Made by a program: the position numbers and the translations under genes. A model generated the notes under the pieces. That model made no database searches. It was not told the DNA's origin and was given only the letters and a program-made list of their open reading frames with translations. Source: Schizochytrium sp. CCTCC M209059 (Eukaryota > Sar > Bigyra > Thraustochytrida > Thraustochytriidae). Taken from it: a DNA stretch of 39,974 nt. Of the stretch, positions 19,436-30,000 are shown in pieces. Location of the stretch: NCBI GenBank assembly GCA_000818945.1, contig KN805382.1:391204-431177 (forward strand), written 5' to 3'. The stretch's first letter is position 1, and each line of letters begins with the position of its first letter.

Positions 19436-19930
19436 GAGAGACAGCGAGCTTGTGTGAACGGAGCTCGCGAAGAAGGGGAAAAGCTGCGCAGGCTTTGTTT
19501 GGGCTCGGCTCGGCCCCGAGCCAAGCGAGCTCAGGCTCGATCCGCAGCGAGATCCACGCGCTGCCGGCCAGCTCAGACTCGGCGAGACTTGCTCGCTCTG
19601 AGATCACTCCGTCAGTCAGTTCTGCGAGCGTGCGAGAGGAGCGAGAGCCCTCGCCTCGCCCGCCACACGGCCACCCAAATGGGGTCCCCGCACACACCCT
19701 CCTTCAACAAAGGTGTGCGCGCGCACTCTTCGACAAAGAACGGAACGTTCGTTTCCTTTGTCGCCGGCCGGTGTTGAGAGAAAGAAAGGCTGTGGATCTC
19801 GGTGGAGGATGTCTCCCACATGAATGAGTCGAGCAGGTTTTTCTCCTCGTGGGTATCTTCCGCAGCGAAAAGGCGGCGCGCAGCTGCCGTAGTGGAGAGA
19901 TCCTTTCAATCACGCGTTGGCGCATTTCCG

Positions 19931-19938
19931 TTTCCCGC
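19931..19938 (+). promoter_or_regulatory. E2F/DP-like site TTTCCCGC
   Basis: Exact match to the classic E2F consensus TTTSSCGC. It is about 500 bp upstream of the Sua5 start and 1 kb upstream of the HMG-box start. Function is inferred. Confidence 0.4.
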
Positions 19939-20282
19939 AGCATAAGTGGCGCGTTTGCGTCCACTGCGACTTTCTCCTCCGCTCTCCACTGACGTTTCCG
20001 TCTCCTTTAAGATGCTGCAAAAGGCGGAATTTATCTCCCGCAAAACGCGCGCACACTCGCACAGTTGCGGCGCGCCCCTTTAGCGCAAGTCGCGCAAAGC
20101 GCGTTTCCAGCGCCGCGCGCAGACTCAGCCCCCACTGGCGCGCGGCGCCACAACTGACGCTTGCTACCTTCCTTTCCTTTCATCCCCCTCTCTCTCTCCG
20201 CGCGCTCTCTCTCTCTCTATACACCAAGAAAATGAAAAGTGAAGCGAAACAGTAAAACTTTAAAAATGAAGGGGAAAAATCG

Positions 20283-20332
20283 GAAAGAAAGAAAGAAAGA
20301 AAGAAAGAAAAGAAGGGAAGAAAGAAAGAAAG
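20283..20332. repeat. (GAAA)n microsatellite
   Basis: About seven GAAA units, an interruption, then more AAAG units. Intergenic. Confidence 0.9.
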
Positions 20333-20535
20333 GCCGGCGCCGCGAATCTCTCGCAAGTGCGTAGTTTCCGCGGCCACAGTGGCGCGGCGCGAATACCCGA
20401 CTTGCCCCGCCCCTGCCTGCAGTGGCGGGCGGCGACGCGACGCGCGGTCGGCGGTCGTTAGCGAATTTTTTCCCTCCGCGCGCGGCGCGCCCTCTCCACC
20501 CACTGGCCGGCGGGCTGTGAGGGGAGGGAAAAACC

Positions 20536-20567
20536 GCGGCGCAAGTGCAGAAAGAGCGGCGCAAGTG
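20536..20567 (+). promoter_or_regulatory. Two GCGGCGCAAGTG elements at 20-bp spacing
   Basis: Identical 12-mers start at 20536 and 20556, two helical turns apart. The same core occurs four times at 33988-34056 in another divergent promoter. Confidence 0.5.
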
Positions 20568-20954
20568 GGCGGGCGCGACTTGCCTTTGGTTGGCCCTCTG
20601 CGCCAGTGGGGGGAGGGGCGCTACTATGGAAAGCGGCGCGCGTCAAGTGAAAGCCGGGTGGCGCAAGGCGGCCACAAAGGGCGGCAAAACAGGCGCGCGG
20701 GATTCAAAACCAGAAAGAAGCGTCGCGGCAGCGGCGTGGAGCAGCGAGGTCGCGAGCGCGCGCGGAGAAAGCCCGGCCCGCCCGGAGGCGGGAGAGGCCG
20801 CGAGGCCGGAGAGGGAGGCCCGACGGACGCCCGCCCGCGCCTCGAGCGCAGGCAGGCGGCCGGTCGGTCCGACTGAGAAGCAGGCGCGATTTGGGGGTAC
20901 CCTCAAGGCGCGCGGGAGGGCGCGGGCGCCCAACCGACGACGCAAGCCGCCCCG

Positions 20955-22000
20955 ATGCAGCAGATGCATCACCACCCGCACCCGGTGACGGAGACCGGGG
21001 AGCCCGTGGAGCCCAGAATGGCCATGCCGCCCCCGCTGCCGCCGACGAGCAGGGTCATGGCCGACTTTTTCAACGAGCTCGAGATGCTCGTGCACAAGTA
21101 CAACGTGCGCGCGCATGAGGAGCTCGGCCTGCCCGTCCCGGAGAGCGCCAAGCTCAAGTCCATGGACGATAACGACACCGTCGGGAAGAAACGCCGGCGC
21201 GCGCGCAAGGATCCCAACGCGCCAAAGTAAGTGCCCATCCTTGCGCAAGAAAAAGAAAAGAGTGGGGAAAGGGGGAGAAAAAGATTCCATTCCAAGCAAT
21301 CCAAACCTTTGGGGAAAAAAAAGAGATAGGGAAGGATTCCGCGCCAAAGGTGCCTTGCTCCTTTGGGTGAAAAGCGAGATCGAGAGAGAGAGAGAGAGAG
21401 AGAGGAAAATTGAGGAGCGAGGGATCACGGAAGGAAGGAATGCGGCGCACTAACTGAACCTCGTGTTCGCCCGAAACATGCGCGCGCGCGCTCGTCCGTC
21501 GGCTCGTTAAACAACCGTGAACGAACGATGACTTGACCACGCACAGAAAACCGAAAACAACCTACTTTCTCTTCATGGATGACGCCCGCAACCGCATGGT
21601 GCCCTTCATCAAGCAACATATCCCGGACGTCCTCCTCAAGGATATCACTCGCGTCGCTGCGGCCATCTGGCGCGAAGACGTCCATGAGGAGGAAAAGCAG
21701 CGCTACGTCCAGCTGTACGACAACCTCAAAGCCAAGTTCATCCAAGATTCCAAGACTTTCAAGGAGCGTAAGGAACAGGCCTACGCGCAAGCGCACGCGC
21801 AGGCTCACGCCCAGCAACCGCTCCCGGCCCCTACTTCTCATTACATGATGGACATGCATTCCCCCATGAAGGATGTTCATCCCCACGCCGCCGCCTTTGG
21901 CGTTCCCGTTGTCGATGAAGAGGAAGAGGAGGGTGACAGCGATGACGACCAAAAGGGAAGGAAAAAGAGAAAGCATAAGAAGAAGCCCTTCATGCAGTAA
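20955..22000 (+). CDS. HMG-box DNA-binding protein, 241 aa, two exons
   Basis: Proposed join is 20955..21226 and 21547..22000. HMG-box proteins bend DNA and act in chromatin or transcription. Residues 1-35 are His/Pro/Met-rich. Residues 36-60 (MADFFNELEMLVHKYNVRAH) look helical. A basic NLS-like KKRRRARK (78-85) precedes a single HMG-box (about 86-162) that starts with the classic DPNAPKKPKTTYFLF, has Trp132 in the core, and ends near KDSKTFKE-type sequence. The tail has an Ala/His/Gln-rich part, then an acidic DEEEEEGDSDDD block followed by a very basic KGRKKRKHKKK end. The intron falls inside the PNAPK motif, and splicing restores the box exactly. The first in-frame ATG is used. It converges on the BEACH gene and is divergent from Sua5 across a motif-rich GC region. 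Confidence 0.88.
21227..21546 (+). other. Intron of the HMG-box gene (phase 2, 320 nt)
   Basis: Donor GTAAGT, acceptor GCACAG. It splits a Lys codon AA/A inside the first HMG-box motif. It contains a (GA)n run at about 21381-21405. Retention gives a TAA directly after the exon. Confidence 0.88.
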
Positions 22001-22423
22001 GGATCGACGCTGCTGCCGAATGGCTTCTTCGTTAACCCTGTTTCTCTCATGTCTCTCCTCGACTTCTCTGCGACCATTCACTTCAGCTTGCTTTTCTATA
22101 TGCTCGCTTGCTCGCTATCTTTCTTTCACCTTTACTTTTTTCCCTTTCATCGCCTCAGCAAGCACGCACACTACTACTAAATCAATCATCCATTTCATCC
22201 ATACGGGATACGTTACTTACGAATACAGGAGTGTTTGATGTATATCTATCTTTCCAGGTCTGCTTTCTCTTCTTTCCTCTTTTTCTCTTCTCTTGTTTGG
22301 TTGCTGATGATGCTCAAGTCTGTTCATATCTTCCTATACGTACAGTAGTAGAGGTTGGACTATGAAAGAGAAAAACTCCAAACAGCTGGGCTTACGAGAA
22401 TCGTGATTGATTGCCGTGCTCTC

Positions 22424-22455
<32 letters not shown>

Positions 22456-22510
22456 TCCTTCTTTGCAATAAAAACCAAAATAAACACAAAAACGGCACGC
22501 TTAAACCCAC
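22001..22510. other. Intergenic region between convergent HMG-box and BEACH genes
   Basis: T/C-rich 3' flank. It carries a (TTTC)n microsatellite at 22424-22464 and a plus-strand AATAAA at 22467, both nearer the BEACH stop than the HMG stop. No gene visible. Confidence 0.5.
22424..22464. repeat. (TTTC)n microsatellite
   Basis: About nine to ten TTTC units, about 50-90 bp beyond the BEACH stop codon (22511), probably in its 3' UTR. Confidence 0.9.
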
Positions 22511-25500
22511 TTACTTGCCACCAAAGACGCTCAAGAAACCCTTGCCAATCTTTGTTGCGACACCTGCAGCCTCAGTCGCCACCCCGCGCGCCGTTGCCAG
22601 CACACGTGCTGAGTCAATCTTCGTCATCACGGCATTCCGTGCATGCTGGATTCGTGCATTCACATCCATTGCACCAACCATCGCAATCTTTGCATCTGGC
22701 CCTGAGGAGACAAAGTTCGGTAGGGGAAAAACGCAAATCGAGCCATTCGCGGCGCCAACCGCCAATGCTTCCTCCGTAGGATCCAAACCCAGAGTCATGA
22801 GCGGAGATGCCGTCTCCTCCTCCGGCCACACGTCAAAGATACCCTTGACGCAAAGATCATCATCGCACGAGCGCGCAACCACCTCTTGGCCGCTCTTTCC
22901 CTCGCCCACGCTCAGGACAAGCTCTGCAGATCGTAACCCGAGATTTTGCCGCGAGAGAACCAGATCGCGGACTATACCTTCCGTCTGCACTGCTGTCAGC
23001 GGCGCCGCGATCCGACTTGTCGAGTAAAGGTACATCGTGCGAGTGGCCTGTGCAAACACAACAATACGACCCGACATGTCCGAGATACGCACCAGCGTCG
23101 GTCTCTCCTTCGATGCCTGCTCGCACTTGCCCAAGAGCTGTCCATTGAAGATGGAGTGCACCAAGCACATATTCTCAGAGGCCGACACGACCACCTGCTG
23201 GCGGTCTGAGACAGCCAATGCGTCAATCGCAGCCGCGTGGCCCGACAAACTCAATCGAGGCGCGTTGGCCACGCCCCACACGCTGTTGTTTAGTGGCCCT
23301 GCGGACTCGCGCAAAGCCCACACGCGCAGCGATCCGTCCGCAGCCCCACTCACAAGCGAACCCGAGCTTAACGCGAGCGCGGTCACATCGTCCGTGTGTG
23401 CAAAAAGCGTCGCGCTCCATGCGCGAAAGTACCCCGAATCTGCATCGATAAAGTAAACCTCGACAGCCCCGATGCCCTGACCCGCATGCGCGAGCACACG
23501 CCCGTCCGCACGACTCGCAAGGACAACGTCGCGGCCCACTACAACCTGCGCAGGCTTTGTCGCTCCAGACTTGGCGCTCGTGCTTGACGTTGACGGCGCG
23601 GACGGCGCCCATCGCAGTTGCCTTCGTACCGACGTCACGGGAAGATGGTGTACGGGAGGGCAAAAGAGCTCCGTTTCTGCTTCGTTCTGCGTCTCGAACG
23701 CCTCGGGAGCAGGAAGTACGATAAATGGTCGAGACGACCCACTCGAACTCACGTTTCGTCGTCGCCCCTCGAGAGGCGCATCCGACTCGGAAAGATATTC
23801 CTCCTCGTCTACAGTCGACTCGCTATCGCGTCGATTCGCAAGCTCCGAACGCCCCCACACGAAGCTGCACATGTCGCCCGAGTCGTGCACGACCATGATG
23901 CGCCCCTCCAGCAAATGCACAGCGCAAACTGCGCCGCTTTCCGAGCTCACGCACGAGGTGTTGCGGCCGTCCGCATTGAAGCGATCCGACGCAAAGGTTC
24001 CGGACATTGCCACGCTTAGCGGAAACGGTGGCCGTGTGGGCCCTCCTCGCGTGGGATGCGGTCGCGTAAAAATTTGCTCGGGGCACTGTCCAAAGTGCTT
24101 GACCTGAAGTTCGGTAGCAAGCCGCATGGCCGGGTCATCGATGCTGTCAAGGTCCACAGCACCAGGATAGGTCAGGTAGTAGAATACGTTGTCGGCTTCC
24201 ACAGCGTCGGGTAAGCGAGCCTTGTGGCCAAAAATGAGATCGACCCAATGATGCAAATTCCGCGAAACATATTCGCTCTCCAGAGCCATGCGCATCTTGG
24301 TGATAAATCGATGAGGAGAGCCCTTTGCCCAAGGGGGCAACTCTACGTCTCCCACCTTGGTCCCGTCCTGCAGCGTGCCGAGGTCGAACTGATTATGATT
24401 CGTCAGAAACTCAGGCATGCAATAGAACTCAGGTGTCAGCTCCTTCACCTCTGACATGGCTGTTGTGCACATGCGCCACGTGCCTGGTACGGACCCAAAG
24501 AGACGGTCAGGAATGTCGAAATGACCATCTTGCATCGTGATGTGCAATGACGTAAAAGGTTCCGTGCGGACCAAAAAGTACAGCACAACACCAGCCATCG
24601 TCGAGTAGTGGGAACCGTAATGGAACTTGGGCGTATTCGGGTCGTCAAAGGTCTGGTACCGCTCTCGCGCTTCCATGAGACGGTCTTCTGTCAAGGCCCC
24701 CATGGGCTTGCTCAAATCGCGGTACACCGCTGGGTCTTGCAAATTCAACTCTTCCGACTCATAATCGCTCAAAACCCAGGGGAAAACCGGGTACTGCGTC
24801 AAGTCGTTAATCGATCGTCCGGCAAAGATGTTCAGCCGCACAAGGTACTCAAAGTTGGAAATCTCGCGTCGCTGCCACCGTTCCGTATATTGATCCACCA
24901 AGCGCCGGGTCGGCTCACCCGGTCGCTGCGAGCGCCGACGAACCTCGCTTGGAAGAACGCTGAGCACGTGATGCACCACATTGTGCCGTTCTTTGGGTCC
25001 CCCATGAATGATCTTTTCTCTCACATCCAGGCCGCTCCCATCTACGTTCTCAATGATCGTGCAAGCCAGTCGGGGCTCAAAGTTGAAGAAAAATGACTCG
25101 TTCGCCTGCCCCTGCACAAATATCTCCATCGCGCTGTCCCGCATTCTGAACCGTCGCATGAGGATACATTCCAAGTCACGCAGCCGCCACACCTTGCGAT
25201 GACGCTGTTTTTGCTTGCGGAGCTCAAATCGCCGCCATGCGCTCAACTGGTGCTCAAAGAGGTGTTCGGGAAGTTCCTCTTGACATCGTTTGATACTTGC
25301 AAGCTCGAGTTCCCGGTCCTTGGCTTGCTGCGGATCCTCGTCGTCGGCATCACTTGCCCGCATCAAAAACAGCTTGGAGGCATTCGGGGGATCCGGGTCA
25401 AAGTACATCGCTTCTTGCGTCACGAGCAAGCGGCCAGGGACCTCGAACTCGGGACGAACCCAGGAGCACCGCGACGCGCTGAAAATCTGCTCGTGCTGCG

Positions 25501-27038
25501 GCGGCCATGGCTCCATGCTTTCGCCGCGAATGGGGTCAGGGCTCCGATTCACCCATTCTTCCATTGTGAGCTTGCGTTGACTTTCAAGCGGCGCCGGTGT
25601 TGTCGGAGGCGTTGTAGGTGACAGCGTTGCCAAGCTTCCTGCTGTTTCCCCCGCGTCTTCGTGCGGACCGCTTGGGCCTGTATCTTCGAGTGCTCCCTGT
25701 GCTGCTGCAGACTTTTGCAAGACAGAAGTTACCACGGAAGGCGGACGCTTGACCTTCTTCACCACTGATCGCTGGTCCAAGACGATGCCGCCAGAAGACG
25801 TATTTGCGCTGCCTCCATGAGCGTCCTTGCTTCCAGGCGCCTGGGCCGCTTCGCTGCCGTCCTCCGACGCTCCATGTCCTGGTGCATCATCGCTGTCCGC
25901 GGTGTTCGGATCGCTCGTTGATGCCTGGGTTTTGATCTTGCTCAGGTCTTCGCCTCCTCTTGCTGCGGCGGTGGTAGAGGCAGCTTTATTGCCCGATGTG
26001 GTCGTCTTCTGCTGCGCTGCTTCCTTTTCCTTTTCAGCGTCCTCCCCTTCGATGTCATCTTCGTCATCTTGACGCGTCATGAGCGAGGTATCGGTGATGT
26101 TGATTTGCTTGGAGAGCTTTGCGCCAATATTTTCCCATGACGTTGAACTTTGAATGCCAAGCTCTTCATGAGCTGTATCCGCTCTATTCAGCATCGTCTC
26201 TTTCATGTTGTCGAATTCTGTATCTTGACCCGGAGCTTCAGCTTCTTCTTCTGCTGCAATATTACTTTCGTTCGAGAGGCCACTATTCTCCGGCTCCTTT
26301 TGTGCCAATTCGGCCTCTCTCTTGTCACCCTTCTCACGCGCTTCATCATCGTCACCAAGACTTCTGGCTTCTGCCTCTTTCGCGCGCTGACGCTGAATAC
26401 GATCCTTGACGCCAGATGCTGCGCCATAGTGTGGATTTCCGCCAGGATTTCGCAAAAGTCGAGTGCGCACGCGAAGAGAAGGTTCCACAAAAGGACTCGT
26501 TCGAAAGAGTCGGTGATGAGGGCTGGAATCGAGGCCACGATGCACAATTTGGGCAATCTCGTACCGCTCGGCAAGCTTGCGCCATTGATGTTCTGCCTGC
26601 GAACGCACAGTGACGCGGACAATTTGGTTCGTGTAGATGCGCTCCTCCTCAGACTTGTCCAAAAGACTCAGCCGCTTCCGTGTTGTTCGGGGCAGACCCA
26701 TAGGCCGCTTGCCACGTCCAGCGCCATAGGCGGCCACCTCAACGGGATTCGCGCGCCGCGCCATGGCGGTGCTGGAACTTTGCTCGACGCGAAAGGATGT
26801 GTGCCTGTGAAGAGCCTCCGCCTCAAGCTCTCGCTGCAGCGCACGTTGGACCGGAAGCGCCCAGACATCACTCCACTCCTGCAAAAAGGCATCAATGCTC
26901 TCTGGCGCCTCGATTTGATGCCCCTGCTGGCGATCATCGCACAATAGATTGCCAGGATGCACGGACACGGCAGAGTCGAGGAGAGCAAAAAGAGCGTCAA
27001 CCTTTTGGGCTGCTAATTTCGTTGCATCCTCGCTGCTA

Positions 27039-27093
<55 letters not shown>

Positions 27094-30000
27094 TGCTGCT
27101 GTTGCCAGACAACGACCCGTTCCGCAGGGCCTGCAGGTGACATAGACCGTTATGAATGCAGTGAATGAGGACAAGAATGAGAGTCCGATTTCCCTGCACC
27201 TCGGTGGCAAGGTCGTCTGCGAGAAATGATCGAACCAGCGAGATTGTCTCTTCAATGATAGCGAGTGGTAAGACGGCAGCGTTGCGCAAAAAGTGGCCCA
27301 AACAGCGAATCATTGCACGCTTTGGCATATTGTGCACTTGCGCCTTCGCCTCAGATTCATCGTTCTGACGATATTGTCTTCGATTCATGCGCGGCGTGCT
27401 GCCGTGCGCGCTCCCGGATCGAATAAACTTGATCGTCTGTAGCGCCAGGCGAACAAAGCGTAAAAGCTCGCCGTTGTTTTCTTGAATCGCCGCAGCAACA
27501 AGAGCTCTTTCTTGCAGGTGGGCGTCAATGATGGTCTCCGTTCCTTCATCCCGACGCGTGGTGGCCAAATCAAAATGCCACGAATCGACATCACACTCAA
27601 AGAGGGAAAGCCCGCCAAGGTGCAGTTTTACAAAGGCTTTTTGACCGTCCTGCTGGCGCAAAACCTTACCTCGACGTGCAGGCGGATCAAAGACAATGCG
27701 GTACTCCTCGAAAAACCCAGTGTTCTGTACCCAACAATTGATCTGCTGGTAACGAGTGGCGAAGCGCACCTCTGAGCGACGGTCCAGAACGGTCCAGCCG
27801 CCCTGTTCCCCGTCCATGAGGACAGAATTTCGCCCAAACAGCGTCCAGCCCGAAGGATCGAGTTCGGCCATATCAAAGGCCGACCGTACGCAGTAGAACA
27901 CCACACGATGGCGCGTACGAGCGATGCGTTCTTTGGGATCTTGGAACGAAAAACTCGGGTACTTGTACTGGAACCAGGACTGCGTGGTTGGCAAATCGTC
28001 ACCCGATGCTCCGTCATCGTCGATGGTACGTGCCACGTCGACCCACTTCGTGTCGTGTCGACCGTCAATCACGCATCGCGCGCTACACGATAGCGGGCCT
28101 GCCGTGTTGGACTGGGGCGCGCAGACAAAGGTCGAAGCTGATGAAGACCCAATCATGCCGCCAGAACTCAATGGGCAGAGGCGCAAGAGGTTGAGTCCCG
28201 TGAGTAGAATCTCCTCTGACATGGCAATTGTAAAAGTAAAGTTGCGCACCGCATCGCCATGAAGGCCGCCAGCTTGAAGTCGGACGACAAGGCGCTCCCA
28301 GACGCGCTCGAGTGTTTGGCGAAGCACGCGCGAGGTCTTTTCCGTAGCCCGCAGCTGCGCCACCGAGTTGTACTCTGCGACAAGCGAGCGTGCGCTAGGA
28401 TCACTTCGTGCTTTGGCTTCTTGCAAGTGATCGGCAACAAGGCTGCGCTCTTTCTCCTTGAGAATACGCATGGCACTCTCGGCAAGACCTTGCCAGGCCG
28501 CCCATCCATACTGCACGCGGTTCAATTTGCTCGCTTCTGCCTTGCTATCGTCCGGCCGCTGCGTCTCGTGCTCCATCAGTGTGCAAAGTAGGTCGATTGA
28601 AACTTCCGCCAAAAGGTAGTCGGCACTGTTATCATCCTCGTGATTAAGGCTCTTGTCTTGCAAGAGCATGACAGGGATCAACCACGTTTGCCAACGAGGC
28701 AGCGAGGTAACTTGCTCGCGCGCAGCGTAGCTGGCCTTCATCACGAGACTCAGTTTGAGAAGAATCTCTCGTGCGGCAATCGACTTGGTCTCCTCGTCGG
28801 CTTTGCTCAGTGCGGCAAGCATTCCACCGAGCACGGGCAATGCATCTGGAACAGCCAGCTCCATGGTATCGTCGTGCGGAACAAAGTCGTCAACGCCCTC
28901 CCATTGCGCTGCGCTGCCCATGATGACCGAGACAATAGCGTCCAGCACGCTTGCATTTGCCTCGCGGCTGACCTTGTATACCTCATTCTCACCAAGCTTG
29001 AACGAGGCCACGTGCGTGACAGGCATGATGGACCGAAGCACGATGCCAAATTGATTTTGTCGTCGTAACTTGTTCGCCTCAATGATCCGGGCAGCTTGGT
29101 CACCGCGCCCGCCCGCGCGCTCGCGAATCGTAGCAGCAAGATCGATACGCTCCTCAAGTTGAACCATGCGCCCAGCTAGCAAAACCATGGCAGCACGTGT
29201 CCGATCAGGCACCCCATTCGAGGAGCACAAGAGCCCATTGCGCGTTGGTTGGGATACCTGCGGTGGCCCGAGGCCTTGCACGGTATCCTGGGGGTTTCCG
29301 TTTCCTCGTTGTGTCTTGGAATCCGAACCAAAGGAATCTACAGGCTTAATGGACGCTTGCAGTTCTGGCGGACGATTTTTCAGTCGACCTAGAATTTTAA
29401 AGGAATGGTCGCGCTTAAGGGAAGGCGAGTCCCCTGCTTGCTCTTTGGCCAGATTCGCCGCTGCCGCCGACGCCACAGCAGCTGGCGCGATTCTCGTCTC
29501 GTACGAGCGAGATCCGAGCGCCAAGAGGAAGTCGACCCCGCCGCTCGCCTGAATCGCATCGTACGTGGCGCGGGCAATCGCGGTCTCTGTGGAAGTCCAC
29601 ACCCTTGACGTGACCAGGAGAGGTAGAAGCATGTAGTCAAAGGTGTCAAGGAGCAGAGTCGTTGCATGCGCTGTAGGCATACGCGATACAAAGTTGAAAA
29701 TAGCCTGTACCTCGGCAGAAGCTGGCCCTGGACTCGTGCTCACTGCTGCGGAATCCCACTCGTCATCTGCACCAGGTCCAGATGCTGTCGATCTCACATC
29801 GCCGGGAGATTTGGGAGCTTCCATCTCTGCATAGCCTGGCGCCGAAAAGAAGAGGCGGATAACCTTGACGAGATCTTCTACGCAAGCAGGACTGATCCAT
29901 GGAGGAGCGACCTGATCTGGGTTCAGTTCGTCCCGAGGTGACGCCGACTGCTGTGAAGGGCGCTGCGCACCAAGGCCCTGCTCATCCTCCTCGTCGTCGC

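Larger units (their letters stand above)
19436..20954. promoter_or_regulatory. 1.5-kb GC-rich divergent promoter region (Sua5 and HMG-box genes)
   Basis: No credible gene is visible. It is rich in recurring short elements: GCGCAAGT at 20083, CGCAAGTGCG at 20352, and GCGGCGCAAGTG twice with exactly 20-bp spacing (20536 and 20556). There are several AGTGGCG/CCACTGG-type elements (near 19946, 20134, 20376, 20420, 20500, 20606) and a perfect E2F-like TTTCCCGC at 19931. A GAAA microsatellite sits at 20283-20332. It is longer than the other divergent gap with the same motif (33733-34144), so an unrecognised non-coding transcript is possible. Confidence 0.55.

Noticed and set aside
19436..20954. Possible extra gene in the 1.5-kb Sua5/HMG gap
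   Set aside because: The open frames there (for example 19450-19827 and 20379-20876) are Arg/Ala/Gly-rich and built on the promoter motifs; no family, splice pattern or RNA signature was found.
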